From an uncultured Thalassolituus sp. (GTDB lineage Bacteria > Pseudomonadota > Gammaproteobacteria > Pseudomonadales > Oceanobacteraceae): a stretch of DNA of 8,852 nucleotides. Of this stretch, positions 1 through 7,143 are shown in pieces (the first letter of the stretch is position 1; each line of letters starts with the position of its first letter). The translations under genes and the position numbers were made by a program. The stretch lies in contig CAJXIT010000134.1 of the NCBI GenBank assembly GCA_913054055.1, forward strand, positions 1-8,852, written 5' to 3'. Under the pieces are notes generated by a model, which worked only from the letters and a program-made list of their open reading frames with translations, had not been told where the DNA came from and did no database searches.

Positions 1-2
1 AG

Positions 3-74
3 CGTTTATATTTAATTTATCGCGACAAACAATGGAAGTTATGGGATCAGGAGGGTAAGCAATCTTTGTTTTAA
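3..74 (+). CDS. C-terminal end of an unidentified protein (partial)
   Basis: The reading frame starting at base 3 is open from the window edge and ends at a TAA at 72-74, giving 23 residues that begin RLYLIYRDKQWKLWDQEG. The mix of aromatic and charged residues looks like genuine protein. A second frame is also open to base 58 but reads less convincingly. A hairpin followed by a short T-run lies about 20 bases after the stop, as expected for a gene end. The family cannot be recognised from so short a tail. It converges on the FabG-like gene. That this is coding at all is inference from composition and context. Confidence 0.45.
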   Translation, partial: RLYLIYRDKQWKLWDQEGKQSLF

Positions 75-95
75 GGGATTATGATTGCTGTGGAT

Positions 96-120
96 GAAAG
101 CCCTATATGGGTGGCTTTTA
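96..120 (+). terminator. possible Rho-independent terminator
   Basis: AAAGCC (97-102) pairs with GGCTTT (113-118) around a 10-base loop, followed by a short T-run. The stem is only 6 bp and the T-run is short, so the call is tentative. It lies between two converging genes and could serve the plus-strand gene entering from the left. The reverse complement also ends in T residues, so it could act on the minus-strand reductase transcript as well. Confidence 0.4.
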
Positions 121-174
121 CAAGAGCACACCCATTATGAAACAAGCCTTATGTATCGTGTTTATGCACTGGGT

Positions 175-1497
175 TTATGCCCCAATGAGAGATTGGCCGC
201 ACACCCGTAATACCTGCCCATTTAATGCATTGCTGCCTGGCTGTGCAAATAGCGCAACCCCTTCAGCCACATCTTGAGGTTTACCACCTTGTGACAAAGA
301 GTTCATTCGGCGACCCACTTCTCGAGTCATAAATGGAATCTCATCCGTCATTTGTGTTTCGATAAAGCCCGGAGCGATGGCGTTGATTGTACGGCCATTT
401 TCTCCCCATGCATCGGCTTGCTTACGAACATACCCAACGATACCTGATTTGGATGCCGCATAATTGGTTTGGCCCACATTGCCTGCAATCCCAGAAATAG
501 AGCTGATGCAAATAATGCGCGCTTGGTCACTTAATAAGTTTTGCTCTTCTAGCCCCTGGTTAACGGTAATAGGGGCAAGTAAATTAATATTGAGTGTCAT
601 ATCCCAAAAGTGTTCTGGCATGCGTGCAAGGGTTTTATCTCGAGTGACTCCAGCATTATGAACCACTATATCCAGTTTTTTGCCTTCTAACGCCTTAGCA
701 ATGTCTTTTACGGCTTGTTCACTGGTGATGTCGGTGGCGACTGCGATGCCTTTCATTGGGGCCAGAGTTTGCTCTAGGGCCTCTTTTGCTGGTGGAATGT
801 CCAGACCGATCACCGTTGCACCATCTCGAGTTAGAGTGGCCGCAATTGCGGCTCCAATCCCTTGGGCGGCCCCTGTGACTAGTGCAATTTTACCAGCCAA
901 GGGTTGATCCCAATTTTGTTCAATGGCAGTCGCCGTATTTAAATAAATAGGTTGGCCCGTGATATAGGTAGCACGATCAGATAGGAAAAAGTTCACTATG
1001 GTAGACAGTGAGTTAGTCATGGTATTAGCGCAGTAAACAAGATTAACCGTCACTCCTTTTCGTCCCATTTCTTTGGCTAAAGCACGTGTGAAGCCGTTTA
1101 AAGACTCCATCACAGAGGCGTGTTCCACATTAGTAATGTTATTGGGATTTAAGCCAATGATGACAATGCGGCCAGATTTCTTAATGCGTTTACTTGCATG
1201 GCTAAACAGCTGTTTTAAGCCTTGCAGGTCGGTAACTGTTTTGTATTCGGTGGCATCCAGTAGCATGCCTTGAAATTGCTCATCAGAATCTTGGTTAAAA
1301 ACAACGGAATCGATATTACATTGTTCAAGCGCGGCTTTTAACGGCGCCGAATTGTCAGAAGCAACGGCAATGGTGCCGGCAACCCATTTGTTAGAAGGCT
1401 GAAAGCGATTAAGTTCTAAAGCGGGTTTTACCCCAAGCGCACCGATTATGCTTTGACCGACTTTAGAGTAAAACAAGCCTTCTAATACTTTGCTCAT
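175..1497 (-). CDS. fabG: High-molecular-weight 3-oxoacyl-ACP reductase (FabG-type SDR)
   Basis: A 440-residue short-chain dehydrogenase/reductase, expected to reduce 3-oxoacyl-ACP or 3-oxoacyl-CoA with NAD(P)H in the cytoplasm. The C-terminal domain (about 200-440) has every expected motif: cofactor loop TGAAQGIG (208-215), NAG (281-283), catalytic Asn305, Ser333, Tyr346 and Lys350, and APGF (375-378). The N-terminal part (about 1-195) is a second Rossmann-like domain. It keeps SDR-like pieces (SGRIVIIG at 108-115, YITGQPI at 178-184) but lacks the glycine-rich loop and the Tyr/Lys pair. This matches the two-domain 'HMW FabG' (FabG4-like) family, about 200 residues longer than ordinary FabG. 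The frame is open further upstream to an ATG at 1560, but I chose 1497 because an AAGG ribosome-binding site precedes it and the product then begins MSKVLEG. Whether it serves fatty acid synthesis, beta-oxidation or PHA supply cannot be told; no acp or fabF neighbour is visible, so the symbol denotes family rather than essential FabG. Confidence 0.9.
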   Translation of the reverse strand: MSKVLEGLFYSKVGQSIIGALGVKPALELNRFQPSNKWVAGTIAVASDNSAPLKAALEQCNIDSVVFNQDSDEQFQGMLLDATEYKTVTDLQGLKQLFSHASKRIKKSGRIVIIGLNPNNITNVEHASVMESLNGFTRALAKEMGRKGVTVNLVYCANTMTNSLSTIVNFFLSDRATYITGQPIYLNTATAIEQNWDQPLAGKIALVTGAAQGIGAAIAATLTRDGATVIGLDIPPAKEALEQTLAPMKGIAVATDITSEQAVKDIAKALEGKKLDIVVHNAGVTRDKTLARMPEHFWDMTLNINLLAPITVNQGLEEQNLLSDQARIICISSISGIAGNVGQTNYAASKSGIVGYVRKQADAWGENGRTINAIAPGFIETQMTDEIPFMTREVGRRMNSLSQGGKPQDVAEGVALFAQPGSNALNGQVLRVCGQSLIGA

Positions 1498-1503
1498 GGG
1501 AGA

Positions 1504-1508
1504 CCTTG
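1504..1508 (-). promoter_or_regulatory. Ribosome-binding site fixing the reductase start
   Basis: On the minus strand CAAGG sits six bases before the ATG at 1497. The upstream in-frame ATG at 1560 would add 21 residues (MICIRMRSIHHSYFQ...) that do not resemble an SDR N-terminus and would run coding sequence through the repeat sites. This supports the 1497 start. Confidence 0.6.
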
Positions 1509-1532
1509 AATATAATTGAAAATATGAATGGT

Positions 1533-1601
1533 GAATGCTGCGCATTCTAATGCAAATCACCCATAAGAAAACAGGTTCATTTTAGCGTATGCATTCTAAT
1601 G
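1533..1601. repeat. Repeated GCATTC/GAATGC sites upstream of the reductase
   Basis: An 11-base word GCATTCTAATG occurs twice on the plus strand, at 1542-1552 and 1591-1601, 49 bases apart start to start. The first copy extends to GCATTCTAATGC, a near-palindrome (arms GCATT/AATGC around CT). It also forms another inverted repeat with the preceding GAATGC (1533-1538, spacer TGC). The cluster lies 36 to 104 bases upstream of the reductase start codon, where a transcription regulator would bind. The operator role is inference. Confidence 0.45.
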
Positions 1602-1625
1602 GTTTTTTGAATGAATAAGTTGACC

Positions 1626-1651
1626 GAAAATGCAGAGATATATGCATTTTC
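1626..1651. repeat. Inverted repeat after the MAPEG gene
   Basis: GAAAATGCA (1626-1634) and TGCATTTTC (1643-1651) are perfect 9-base arms separated by 8 bases. They lie 12 bases beyond the stop of the minus-strand MAPEG gene. As RNA this would form a hairpin, but no T-run follows on the minus strand, so it is at best a weak terminator or transcript-end structure. It could instead belong to the regulatory region of the downstream reductase. Confidence 0.45.
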
Positions 1652-1663
1652 TGCCAATTATGA

Positions 1664-2065
1664 TTAAAACAAATAGCGCCAGCTATAAACGATGTTGAGT
1701 CCCGCTAAAGCCATTATCACAAGCCAGGTTAAAACGGTTCCCCAGTAGCGCCCGGGGTGGGATTGGCCGTTTCCTGCAGCAAACCCTTTAGCATGAATAA
1801 TTCGTGCAAATAATAGAGTACTGCCCACACCATGCAAAATAAAAGCGGGTATGCCATTAAGTTCGGTAATAGCCAATAAAATCAAGCTAATGGGGATGTA
1901 TTCCATTGCATTTGCGTGAATGCGACCAGCAAGCAAAAGGGGTTTTTTATCATATCCTAACCCTTGATTTTCAGCTTGTCTGACTTTTATAACATTAAAT
2001 GCCAATCTCAAAATTAAAATGGCTAATAATGCCGAATAAAACGAGGTAATGGGTAACATGGGCAT
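1664..2065 (-). CDS. MAPEG-family membrane protein
   Basis: A 133-residue integral inner-membrane protein of the MAPEG family (membrane-associated proteins in eicosanoid and glutathione metabolism), whose members include microsomal glutathione transferases and bacterial YecN-like proteins. The family signature is clear: GRIHANAMEYIPISLILL at 47-64, with Arg48, Asn52 and Glu55 in the usual positions. Hydrophobic segments lie at about 5-25, 54-68, 72-90 and 108-127, giving the usual four-helix layout at normal family length. A conjugation or peroxidase activity towards lipophilic electrophiles is possible, but bacterial members are mostly uncharacterised. Met3 (2059) is an alternative start; neither start has a strong ribosome-binding site. 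It is divergent from the GGDEF-EAL gene across 140 bp, and 166 bp from the reductase start, so probably a separate unit. Confidence 0.85.
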   Translation of the reverse strand: MPMLPITSFYSALLAILILRLAFNVIKVRQAENQGLGYDKKPLLLAGRIHANAMEYIPISLILLAITELNGIPAFILHGVGSTLLFARIIHAKGFAAGNGQSHPGRYWGTVLTWLVIMALAGLNIVYSWRYLF

Positions 2066-2205
2066 GTGGTGTAAGCTCGTGATTTATAACAATTTTAATA
2101 GTCTGAACTTAAGGGCTTGTGGCTGCCTTGTCAATGCGTCAAAATCTGGCCAGTTTCTTGGTATATGTCTAACCTTATTAATAGTTTGGTAGTTATGGTG
2201 TCTCT

Positions 2206-4968
2206 GTGGGCTTAGATGAAAGTATATTCATTTTTAGAATGGTGCTGGTGGTTAGCATCTTTTTCTTGTGCCTGTATTTCTATAAACGCATCGTTTACGT
2301 GTTTGGTCTAAAGGTATATGGGGTGTTGCTGGTCGCTTTTGCCTTGTTAATTTTGGGTCAAAGTATGCAAATCTACGAATTAAACGTGGATCAAGCACTG
2401 GAAGTGAATCCTCGCATCGTTTACTCCGCAGCTTTGGTGTTTTTAGTGATTGGTCTATTTGCGGTGTTTGCTAGAAGCATTCAAGATATTACCCACAATA
2501 AAAAATTAACAAAAAGAGAAATTTGGTTAAGAAAAGTCTATGAAAATATCCCTGCAGGTATTTTTGTGCAAAAGCAGGGGGAGATCATTTACAAAAACGC
2601 TCAATTTTCTGAGCTGCAAAAACTCTATGGCCAAGACAACCCTTTTTCGGAATGCCAGGAAAACCAGCAAGATATTTGGTTAACGACGCCGTTATCTAAA
2701 CGCCACGATTATTGGGTTTCGAAGTTTGACTTAGATAATGATGCGGGCACGGTGTTTATCATTACCGATATTACATCGGTAAAATTGCATGAATCCTTTG
2801 TGAAGAAAACGGGTATTGAGTTAGAGGAGCATGGTATCAATGCTATTAATTTAGTATTAGAGAGCTTTTTACAGTTTTTACCAGGGGGCTTGATTTATGT
2901 GGGTAACTATAAAGAGGATGAAAAGCGATTCTCTTACGTGGGGCATCGCGGTGAAGACAAAGGGGCCAATTTGTATGACGACCTGCATACAATCGTGCCG
3001 AACACTCAACATAATAAATGGACTTGGCTGACACAGACAGAACGATCTGATTTTGATGTGAATAACTTTGTTAGCGAATATGATCCCGCTTATTTGGGCA
3101 GTGTCATTTTAAGCAATGAACAAAAAACGCCCATGGGTATTATCGTGGTATTGCTAGATGATAAAAATGCCATGAATGATTTGATTATGGACTTTCTATC
3201 CATGGCCAGTGTGCGCATACGTTCAGAGTTAGAGCATATTTATAGTCAAAAAATGATTCAAAAAAGTAATGATCATTACCGCGGATTCATTTCTCGCAGT
3301 AATGAAGCCATTGTGGATGTATCCATCCAGCCTGCCGTAGTAACAGATTTAACCCCTGATCAACAGCTAGAAAAAATTGCTGAGTCAGCACTAATTAAAG
3401 AAGTGAACCCCGAATTTAATCGCTTATTTGAAATATCTGGCCAGTGTGAATTTTCAGATGTTTTGGCGATAAAAAGTTTAAAGCATGCCTTACATTATGT
3501 TTTAAGCAGTGGTTATAGTAATGAACGAATTGAAGTACTTCATGAAACATCCTTGGGTGAAAATAAATGGATTAGCTGTCGTTGCATCAGTGAAATCGAA
3601 GATGGTCGTTTAACCCGGATTTGGCTGATCATCCAAGATGTGACTGAATCAAAAATGCACATTCAAGACTTAGAATATAAAACTCGTCACGATGCTTTAA
3701 CAGGTTTGCCAAATCGAATCGCATTGCGGGATAACTTGGATTCTAAGGTGGATCAAGCATTGCAGTTTGGCTTTAAGGTAGGGTTATTAGTCATTGATTT
3801 AGATCGCTTTAAAGAGATCAATGATGCCCTTGGTCACCATTACGGTGACGTACTTTTAAAGAAAATCGAACCTAGGGTTAAGCCGTTATTGAAAAAATAT
3901 CGAGCAAGCTTATCCCGATTAGGGGGGGATGAATTTGCTGTGATCATGCCATCCATTCAAAGCGCAAAAGAAGCCCGTCAGTTAGCGTCTGAAATTCTTC
4001 AAAAAATCAAAGAGCCTTTTGACTTAGGGCAACTTAACGTGGAGATTCGAGGAAGCATCGGTATTAGCATGTTCCCTGAAGATGGCGTAGACAGTGGTAC
4101 GCTATTACGATGCGCTGATGTCGCTATGTATAAAGCCAAAACTTCTGCCGGTGGCATTTTAAATTATCGTGATGACATCGATGATAATAGCCCAAGGCGA
4201 TTATCCATAATGGCTTCTATGGGGTCTGGCTTAAAGAGTGATCAGTTCTATTTATGCTACCAACCAAAAGTGAATTTAAAAGCGGATAAGGTGCAGTCTT
4301 GCGAAGCCTTGATTCGATGGGAACACCCTGAGTTAGGTGTGGTCAGTCCAGTAGAATTCATTCCTTTGGCAGAAATGAATGATTCGATTATCTTAATTAC
4401 TGAGTGGGTGATTGATCAGGCTTTAAAGCAGATTAATATGTGGGTGGCGCAAGGATTACAGATAAAAGTATCCATCAATGTATCCACACGCAACTTATTG
4501 GATGAAAATTTAATTCCATATTTAAGTGAAAAATTAATTGAATACGAAGTGCCCGCGCATTTGTTAGAAGTGGAAATCACAGAAAGTGCGTTGATGGCTG
4601 ACCCTGAAAGGGCGCTTGAAACCCTAAATAAAATCAGTGCCCTAGGCATTAGTATATCGGTTGATGATTTTGGTACCGGCTATTCATCACTGGTGTATTT
4701 AAGGCAGCTGCCTTTGGATACATTAAAAGTTGATATTACCTTTGTTCGGAATATGTGTCATAACGAACAAGACAGCATCATCGTAAACTCAATTATTCAC
4801 TTGGCTCATAACTTGTCACTGTCGGTTGTGGCAGAAGGGGCAGAAGACTTAGAAACGGTTAAGGCTTTAGAGGGAATGTCATGCGATGAAGTGCAAGGAT
4901 TTTATTTTAGTAAGCCCATGAAAGCAGATGCATTTAGCGCTTTTTGTGAACAATGGAAAGGCAGATAA
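2206..4968 (+). CDS. Membrane PAS-GAF-PAS-GGDEF-EAL c-di-GMP protein
   Basis: A 920-residue dual-domain cyclic-di-GMP protein. Three likely TM helices (about 9-26, 35-52, 70-89) anchor it in the inner membrane. Then come a PAS domain (about 104-192), a GAF-like region (about 205-345), a second PAS (about 357-486), GGDEF (about 490-655) and EAL (about 670-918). The GGDEF domain has DALTGLPNR (496-504), Asp531, Asn539, Asp548 and an intact RLGGDEF (571-577). The RxxD product-inhibition site expected just upstream is absent (KYRA at 564-567). The EAL domain has EALIRW (700-705), Asn758, Glu790, DDFGTGYSSL (820-829), Lys841, Glu877 and Gln897, so phosphodiesterase residues look complete. Net activity, synthesis or breakdown, cannot be decided from sequence. 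The start is a GTG with a GGTG-type ribosome-binding match five bases before it; the in-frame ATG at 2239 would shorten TM1. No partner gene adjoins it; a strong terminator follows. Confidence 0.93.
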   Translation: MGLDESIFIFRMVLVVSIFFLCLYFYKRIVYVFGLKVYGVLLVAFALLILGQSMQIYELNVDQALEVNPRIVYSAALVFLVIGLFAVFARSIQDITHNKKLTKREIWLRKVYENIPAGIFVQKQGEIIYKNAQFSELQKLYGQDNPFSECQENQQDIWLTTPLSKRHDYWVSKFDLDNDAGTVFIITDITSVKLHESFVKKTGIELEEHGINAINLVLESFLQFLPGGLIYVGNYKEDEKRFSYVGHRGEDKGANLYDDLHTIVPNTQHNKWTWLTQTERSDFDVNNFVSEYDPAYLGSVILSNEQKTPMGIIVVLLDDKNAMNDLIMDFLSMASVRIRSELEHIYSQKMIQKSNDHYRGFISRSNEAIVDVSIQPAVVTDLTPDQQLEKIAESALIKEVNPEFNRLFEISGQCEFSDVLAIKSLKHALHYVLSSGYSNERIEVLHETSLGENKWISCRCISEIEDGRLTRIWLIIQDVTESKMHIQDLEYKTRHDALTGLPNRIALRDNLDSKVDQALQFGFKVGLLVIDLDRFKEINDALGHHYGDVLLKKIEPRVKPLLKKYRASLSRLGGDEFAVIMPSIQSAKEARQLASEILQKIKEPFDLGQLNVEIRGSIGISMFPEDGVDSGTLLRCADVAMYKAKTSAGGILNYRDDIDDNSPRRLSIMASMGSGLKSDQFYLCYQPKVNLKADKVQSCEALIRWEHPELGVVSPVEFIPLAEMNDSIILITEWVIDQALKQINMWVAQGLQIKVSINVSTRNLLDENLIPYLSEKLIEYEVPAHLLEVEITESALMADPERALETLNKISALGISISVDDFGTGYSSLVYLRQLPLDTLKVDITFVRNMCHNEQDSIIVNSIIHLAHNLSLSVVAEGAEDLETVKALEGMSCDEVQGFYFSKPMKADAFSAFCEQWKGR

Positions 4969-5024
4969 AGCCAACAACGGACTTAATTGATTCCGCATTT
5001 AAAAATCAAGGTGGCAGTAAAAAC

Positions 5025-5052
5025 AAAAAAGGCTTCAATAGAAGCCTTTTTT
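5025..5052. terminator. Strong bidirectional Rho-independent terminator
   Basis: A perfect 12-bp inverted repeat: AAAAAAGGCTTC (5025-5036), loop AATA, GAAGCCTTTTTT (5041-5052). With the T-run on one side and the A-run on the other it works in both directions. It lies 56 bases after the GGDEF-EAL stop and 25 bases beyond the fbp stop on the minus strand, so it should end both converging transcripts. Confidence 0.9.
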
Positions 5053-5077
5053 ATTTAGGACGTAATAAACAGAAATG

Positions 5078-6046
5078 CTATTTATTTTGATAGCTCATGG
5101 CAACTTCAACTTCTTCTTTGCTGCCTAAAAATACCGGCACGCGTTGGTGAATCAGTTCAGGCTCAATGTCCATAATGTGACCGTCAGGTGTCATTGATAA
5201 TCCACCGGCTTGCTCAACTAACATAGACATAGGGTTGCCTTCGTACATTAAACGAAGTTTACCTGGTTTTTTCACGTCACGATTATCCCATGGGTACATG
5301 AAAATACCGCCACGAGTAATGATTCTGTGAACCTCAGCCACCATAGCTGCCACCCAGCGCATGTTATAGCGTTTGCCTAATGGGCCTTCTTCACCTTGTA
5401 GTAAGTCAGCCACATAATTTTGTACACCCTCAGCCCAAAAACGTTGGTTTGACATGTTAATGGCAAACTCTTGAGTACTTGCAGTAATTTGGGCTTGTTG
5501 TTCTGTTAGGTAAAATTCATTAGAGCTAGGATCTAGCGTGAAAACATCCACCCCTTGTCCTGTGGTCATCACCAGCATGGTAGAAGGGCCGTAAAGAACG
5601 TAGCCCGCTGCTAGCTGCTTGCGACCAGATTGAAGATACGTGGCTTCTTCGGCGGGGTCACCGCCATTACTTGGAAGGATCGAAAAAATAGTGCCTACGG
5701 TCACGTTAATATCGATATTAGAGGAGCCATCTAGTGGGTCAAAAATCACTAAATATTCACCGTCGTTATTGGCAACAACCGGTAGGTCTTCTTCTTCGCT
5801 AGCGATCCCTGCAACAACTGGGCAGGCTTTTAACGTGTCTTTCAATAGATCGTTAGAGATAACATCTAACTTTTTCTGGGTTTCCCCTTGAACGTTTTCA
5901 GCTTCTGCACTGCCTAAAACACCGGCCATCGCCCCTTTTTGTAGCAGGTGAGTGATGTCTTTGCTTGCTGTTAAAACCGCTTGAATCGCACTAACCAAAG
6001 AAGCGGGTGTTTTATTTTGTTCAAAAATTTGTTCAACAGTCTGCAT
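5078..6046 (-). CDS. fbp: Fructose-1,6-bisphosphatase class I
   Basis: A 322-residue cytoplasmic enzyme that hydrolyses fructose 1,6-bisphosphate to fructose 6-phosphate and phosphate, the committed step of gluconeogenesis. Class I signatures are present in order: GETQKKLDVISND (54-66), SEEE (83-86), metal-binding FDPLDGSSNID (102-112, with Asp103 and Asp106), the sugar-phosphate region around RWVAAMVAEVHR (230-241) and GGIFMYPWD (246-254), and YEGNPMSMLVEQAGG (268-282) with metal ligand Glu278. Length is typical of the family and nothing is missing. The ATG at 6046 begins MQTVEQIF, as bacterial class I proteins do; AGG lies about 10 bases upstream. It stands alone, divergent from the exported-protein gene and closed by the shared terminator. 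Confidence 0.97.
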   Translation of the reverse strand: MQTVEQIFEQNKTPASLVSAIQAVLTASKDITHLLQKGAMAGVLGSAEAENVQGETQKKLDVISNDLLKDTLKACPVVAGIASEEEDLPVVANNDGEYLVIFDPLDGSSNIDINVTVGTIFSILPSNGGDPAEEATYLQSGRKQLAAGYVLYGPSTMLVMTTGQGVDVFTLDPSSNEFYLTEQQAQITASTQEFAINMSNQRFWAEGVQNYVADLLQGEEGPLGKRYNMRWVAAMVAEVHRIITRGGIFMYPWDNRDVKKPGKLRLMYEGNPMSMLVEQAGGLSMTPDGHIMDIEPELIHQRVPVFLGSKEEVEVAMSYQNK

Positions 6047-6070
6047 CAGACGAACCTATGGCCGAAAAGG

Positions 6071-6098
6071 ATAGTAATTTGGCGCGCATTTTACACAA
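6071..6098 (-). promoter_or_regulatory. Possible fbp promoter
   Basis: On the minus strand TTGTGT (6098-6093) and TACTAT (6076-6071) are spaced 16 bases, 24 bases upstream of the fbp start codon. The -10 match is fair and the -35 match poor, so the assignment is tentative. Confidence 0.3.
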
Positions 6099-6172
6099 TT
6101 GCACATGCTATGGCCATGTTGAAAGCATATTTGCTAGAGTCATAAGTCTTCTGGGAGGAGGGAAGGCTATTA

Positions 6173-6201
6173 TTGAGGTTTTATAACTTGGGCATTATAT
6201 T
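6173..6201 (+). promoter_or_regulatory. Possible sigma-70 promoter of the exported-protein gene
   Basis: TTGAGG (6173-6178) and TATATT (6196-6201) are separated by the optimal 17 bases and match the consensus at four and five of six positions. Transcription would start near 6208, leaving a leader of about 18 bases that contains the AAAGGA ribosome-binding site (6213-6218), seven bases before the ATG. Confidence 0.45.
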
Positions 6202-6225
6202 AATAGAAAACTAAAGGATACCCCC

Positions 6226-7131
6226 ATGAAGATTCTTGTATTCATCCTATGTTGGCTATTTAGCCTTACGTCCTTTGCTCAGACCTATTTAGGGCTTGGG
6301 TCGATTAAATCTGAATTTCTAGGCACTGAGTTTGACCGTTATTATGAGTCTGATACGCATACCATTAAGCAAATTAAATTCGGCTACAACAATAAGGACT
6401 GGGTCAATATTTTTGGCGATGTGGGTTTAGACGAAAATAACGAAATCAATGACTTTGCTTTAGGACTTGTTTTAGCCGATAAATTAATCCGAATTGAGCG
6501 GGGGGAGATTTCCGGTCGCATTTTGCAAGAAGATACTGACATAGAACTGGGTACTTTTGAGAGTGATTACACGCGAATTGATATCACAGGGGCTAGCCAT
6601 GATGGTATGGGTGGAATTGCTGGGTTTGGCATTCAGCAATACTCTGTGCCTTATTTATTTGAATATAATGACGATGGTGACACCATATACTTACAAGATG
6701 ATGACTTACAAATAACCAGTATCGGCTTGGGGGTACATTATGACCCCATTTATGCCTTTTTAACCACTGGGTATGACTTAGAGCGTGGGTCGGGTTTAAC
6801 TTATAAAAATGATTGGTATTTATCATCGTCAGCGTTAGCCCTATCCATTGCCAAGATTGAAACCTCTGATGCGCCAGAGTTGGCTGCCTACGGGCAAAGT
6901 AATAAAAGTAAAATCATGTTTGGCAACCAAGGGACTTATGAGCTTGGCTGGATGATTGGAAAGCGCACCCCAGACTTCTCAATTGCAGTTAATGTGGGTT
7001 ATCACATCAAGGCGAATGTGTTTATGGGTGGCGACTTGGGGAAGACTGATGCGGACCCAGGCAGTATCTTACTTAAGGCACCCATCACAATCATCCATGG
7101 ACCCGCTGCAGCACTTAGCGTGTTATTTTAA
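6226..7131 (+). CDS. Exported protein of unknown family, probable outer-membrane beta-barrel
   Basis: A 301-residue protein I do not recognise. Residues 1-18 form a Sec signal peptide (Lys2, hydrophobic core LVFILCWLFSLTS, then SFA) with likely cleavage before Gln19. There is no lipobox cysteine near the cleavage site. The mature part has no long hydrophobic helix. It shows short stretches of alternating polar and hydrophobic residues, many Gly, Tyr and Asp (an acidic run EYNDDGDTIYLQDDD at 146-160), and ends AAALSVLF. A terminal Phe after alternating hydrophobics is the usual recognition signal for the outer-membrane assembly machinery, so an outer-membrane barrel is the best inference. AAAGGA lies seven bases before the ATG. 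It is divergent from fbp and stops 12 bp from the gloB stop on the other strand. Ligand and role are unknown. Confidence 0.8.
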   Translation: MKILVFILCWLFSLTSFAQTYLGLGSIKSEFLGTEFDRYYESDTHTIKQIKFGYNNKDWVNIFGDVGLDENNEINDFALGLVLADKLIRIERGEISGRILQEDTDIELGTFESDYTRIDITGASHDGMGGIAGFGIQQYSVPYLFEYNDDGDTIYLQDDDLQITSIGLGVHYDPIYAFLTTGYDLERGSGLTYKNDWYLSSSALALSIAKIETSDAPELAAYGQSNKSKIMFGNQGTYELGWMIGKRTPDFSIAVNVGYHIKANVFMGGDLGKTDADPGSILLKAPITIIHGPAAALSVLF

Positions 7132-7143
7132 ATTTAGGCGAAT

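Noticed and set aside
2..58. Alternative open frame at the left edge ending at base 58
   Set aside because: Its residues look less protein-like than the overlapping frame ending at base 74, which also sits better before the hairpin.
1498..1560. An N-terminal extension of 21 residues on the FabG-like reductase
   Set aside because: The AAGG site before the 1497 ATG and the loss of protein-like sequence upstream favour the shorter form; the stretch holds repeat sites instead.
2128..2150. A TTGACA word on the minus strand as the MAPEG gene promoter
   Set aside because: No good -10 hexamer lies 16-18 bases from it, so the match was not strong enough to annotate.
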